Positions 7,317-8,435 of a DNA stretch of 8,435 nt are shown in pieces; position 1 is the stretch's first letter, and every line of letters begins with the position of its first letter. A program made the position numbers and the translations under genes. Origin of the DNA: an uncultured Prevotella sp. (GTDB lineage: Bacteria; Bacteroidota; Bacteroidia; Bacteroidales; Bacteroidaceae); contig URLQ01000124.1 in the NCBI GenBank assembly GCA_900548745.1, positions 1 to 8,435 on the forward strand, given 5' to 3'. The notes beneath the pieces were generated by a model, which had not been told where the DNA came from, searched no databases, and worked only from the letters and a program-made list of their open reading frames with translations.

Positions 7317-7352
7317 TGTTGCAAAGATACTGCTATTTTCTGTTTCTACAAA
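7317..7352 (-). promoter_or_regulatory. Exact-consensus Bacteroidetes promoter of the short unit
   Basis: On the minus strand TTTG (7352-7349), a 19-base spacer and TATCTTTG (7329-7322) match the consensus TTTG-N19-TAnnTTTG with no mismatch. This is the best promoter in the window. Initiation near 7317 gives a transcript of roughly 255 bases ending at the terminator near 7061. Confidence 0.78.
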
Positions 7353-7376
7353 CATTTTAAGATGTTTTTTGCATCT
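7350..7376. promoter_or_regulatory. Overlapping inverted repeats at the -33 box, possible operator
   Basis: On the minus strand AGATG-N7-CATCT (7376-7360) overlaps AAACAT-N6-ATGTTT (7367-7350), and both are perfect. The second covers three bases of the -33 TTTG. The position suits a repressor or activator site, but no regulator gene is nearby and short AT-rich palindromes arise by chance, so this is only a candidate. Confidence 0.35.
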
Positions 7377-7429
7377 CCATAATGCTTTTCTTGCTTTTTC
7401 CTTACTTTTATCGTATTATATTACCTGTT

Positions 7430-7805
7430 TGTTCTCTTTTAGAACACTTTATGTATCCGTGTTTTTGCTGTCAAAGTAAGTAACTTTTCCAACAGGTTAA
7501 ATCAGGCTGTTTTTAGAAAGTTACCGACTTTCTATGAGAAAGTTACGTAATTTCTCCACGAAAGTTACCGAATTTCTTTTTATAATGAATATACTTACGT
7601 ACAAAAAGTACCCTCTTTGTTCTGTCTAACCCTATAACTTCTGTGTTGTAAGTATGCGACTTTTGGAAGAGCTCTTACGGAGTTCATTTCAGTACTTACG
7701 AGAGATTACTCCAGTACTTACGTAAGAGTACTGAAGTACTTCCGTGAGAGTAGTGGAAAAGTAAATAAGTAAGCTCCAGTCTCTCTTATGTATGTACTGG
7801 AGCTG
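7430..7805. repeat. Non-coding array of short inverted repeats, two blocks with 22-base period
   Basis: This AT-rich stretch has no credible gene. Block A has three units starting at 7515, 7537 and 7559, exactly 22 bases apart, with consensus AGAAAGTTACCGAATTTCT; the first is a perfect AGAAAGT-N5-ACTTTCT. Block B has units at 7691, 7713 and 7735, again 22 apart, with consensus near AGTACTTACGTGAGAGTACT; a diverged copy precedes it at about 7670. Other perfect small inverted repeats are TGTTCT/AGAACA (7430-7446), AAAGT/ACTTT (7473-7487), AACAG/CTGTT (7491-7511) and AGCTCCAGT/ACTGGAGCT (7772-7804). Both blocks share a TTACG core. Role unknown. Confidence 0.7.
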
Positions 7806-7866
7806 TGACTGTATTTTGTGCTTGTGGAATTGCGAATTTTAAAACGTGTTATTATAGTATTCATTT

Positions 7867-7903
7867 ACATCTGCAGACAGCTCTTCGTACCATCTGCAGA
7901 TGT
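7867..7903. other. Perfect 11-base hairpin downstream of the phosphatase gene
   Basis: ACATCTGCAGA (7867-7877) pairs perfectly with TCTGCAGATGT (7893-7903) around a 15-base loop. On the minus strand it starts 11 bases after the phosphatase stop codon, where a terminator would be expected. The following bases (AAATGAATAC) are not a T-run, so it is either a Rho-assisted or 3'-end-stabilising hairpin, or an atypical terminator. Confidence 0.55.
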
Positions 7904-7914
7904 TCTACTATGCA

Positions 7915-8435
7915 TCAGAATATCGGTTTGCCGACGCAGCCATTAGGAGCCTGCACATGGAGCAAGGCTGCAACGGTGGCGGCAATGTCGGTCATTTCGG
8001 TCTCTCGCGTGGTGCTGCCGTGGCTTATGTTCCAACCCATGAAGAGGAGAGGGATGTGGGTGTCGTAAGGGCTCCATGTTCCGTGGTCTGTACCTTTCAT
8101 TCCGTGGGCGTAGAAGCCGGACTTCAGCACAATCTGTACGTCACCGCTGCGTCCATGGCAGTAGCCGTTTATGGTGCGTCTTTTCACATCGTCGGGCAGG
8201 GGAGAGACAGTTGTCTTCTCCATGTCGCAGGCATAGAGGATGCGGGAGTCTGAAAGGAGAGCTTCAACGGCGCATTGCTTTATGCTGCTGTAGTCGAGAT
8301 GCAGCTCCCGAATCTTGTCTGTATCGAAGAACACCTGATAGTTCATCACCTCCTTTACGAGTTTCGCATCCGTGGCAAACACTTCGGACAACCGTTTGTT
8401 GAGGTTGTCGGCAGCCTCATCGCCGTTCCATGATC
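7915..8435 (-). CDS. Alkaline phosphatase superfamily protein, C-terminal part (5' end outside window)
   Basis: The minus-strand reading is open from the right edge to TGA 7915-7917, giving the last 172 residues; the true start lies beyond base 8435. The segment HGRSGDVQIVLKSGFY is followed by GTDHGTWSPYDTHIPLLFMGW, the conserved C-terminal metal-site region of PafA-like and nucleotide-pyrophosphatase-like phosphatases, in which the His of this motif is a zinc ligand. It ends with TEMTDIAATVAALLHVQAPNGC. The family hydrolyses phosphate mono- or diesters, usually in the periplasm. The nucleophile and signal peptide cannot be judged here because the N-terminus is missing. An internal TTG (8389-8391) could be mistaken for a start, but the frame continues upstream with SWNGDEAADNLNKR, so it is not one. 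The substrate cannot be deduced from this part. Confidence 0.9.
   Translation of the reverse strand, partial: SWNGDEAADNLNKRLSEVFATDAKLVKEVMNYQVFFDTDKIRELHLDYSSIKQCAVEALLSDSRILYACDMEKTTVSPLPDDVKRRTINGYCHGRSGDVQIVLKSGFYAHGMKGTDHGTWSPYDTHIPLLFMGWNISHGSTTRETEMTDIAATVAALLHVQAPNGCVGKPIF

Larger units (their letters stand above)
7241..7914. other. Long intergenic region (674 bases) without a recognised gene
   Basis: Between the candidate small ORF and the phosphatase stop codon there is no credible protein gene, tRNA or rRNA. From left to right it holds the leader of the short unit, its promoter and the possible operator, a featureless T-rich stretch (about 7381-7429), the inverted-repeat array, about 60 plain bases (7806-7866) and the hairpin at 7867-7903. 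The leader (about 7241-7317) contains small foldable segments on the minus strand, such as ACCG-TAT-CGGT and GTATC/GATAC. Confidence 0.75.

Noticed and set aside
7061..7317. tmRNA, 6S or SRP RNA
   Set aside because: No tRNA-like ends, no resume-ORF ending in AA, no GGAAGG-type SRP loop and no central 6S bubble were recognisable. A less known Bacteroidales RNA family cannot be excluded.
7021..7320. FMN riboswitch upstream of ribE
   Set aside because: None of the conserved FMN-element segments (for example AGGGU/GAAAUUCCC or CCGACAGU-type strings) can be found on the minus strand.
7515..7760. CRISPR-like array
   Set aside because: The spacing is regular, but each 22-base period is filled by the repeat itself with no unique spacers, the units are not identical, and no cas genes are present.
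8076..8402. Plus-strand frame opposite the phosphatase gene
   Set aside because: The product is Arg/Ser/Cys-rich and unlike any family, while the minus strand carries clear phosphatase motifs.

Overview
The window looks like chromosomal DNA from a Bacteroidales bacterium, most probably Prevotella or a close relative. Three things point there. The proteins have a Bacteroidetes flavour, including a DUF4301 protein. Start codons sit behind A-rich leaders rather than clear Shine-Dalgarno boxes. Four upstream regions carry the Bacteroidetes -33/-7 promoter pattern (TTTG, about 19 bases, TAnnTTTG). The content is mostly housekeeping, with one unusual non-coding stretch at the right.

Layout, left to right. 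The N-terminal third of seryl-tRNA synthetase (serS, minus) runs off the left edge at 1-578. Upstream of it, also minus, is a 740-residue RelA/SpoT-family (p)ppGpp synthetase (703-2925) whose N-terminal HD hydrolase site is degenerate. A 217-base divergent promoter region separates it from a plus-strand DUF4301 protein (3143-4660). That protein carries several motifs resembling UDP-sugar pyrophosphorylases. A strong bidirectional hairpin terminator (4683-4730) lies between it and the convergent minus-strand GNAT/nitrilase fusion (4757-6295). Upstream of the fusion come a degenerate octamer repeat (6361-6416) and riboflavin synthase (6418-7020, minus).

The right part is the least ordinary. A compact minus-strand unit spans about 7061-7376. 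It has overlapping inverted repeats, an exact-consensus promoter, a 43-codon ORF too short for normal gene callers, and a strong intrinsic terminator whose stem begins inside the stop codon. It lies directly upstream of ribE, for which I see no convincing promoter, so it is either an independent small-protein/sRNA gene or a leader-attenuator for ribE. Beyond it, 7430-7805 is non-coding and filled with short inverted repeats, in two blocks with a 22-base period. The window ends in the C-terminal part of an alkaline-phosphatase-superfamily enzyme (7915-8435, minus), followed by a hairpin without a U-tract.

Functional links are loose. The (p)ppGpp synthetase next to serS is a suggestive pairing, since the stringent response senses uncharged tRNA. 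ribE and the GNAT/nitrilase gene may be co-transcribed. I found no tRNA, rRNA, insertion sequence, prophage or CRISPR array.
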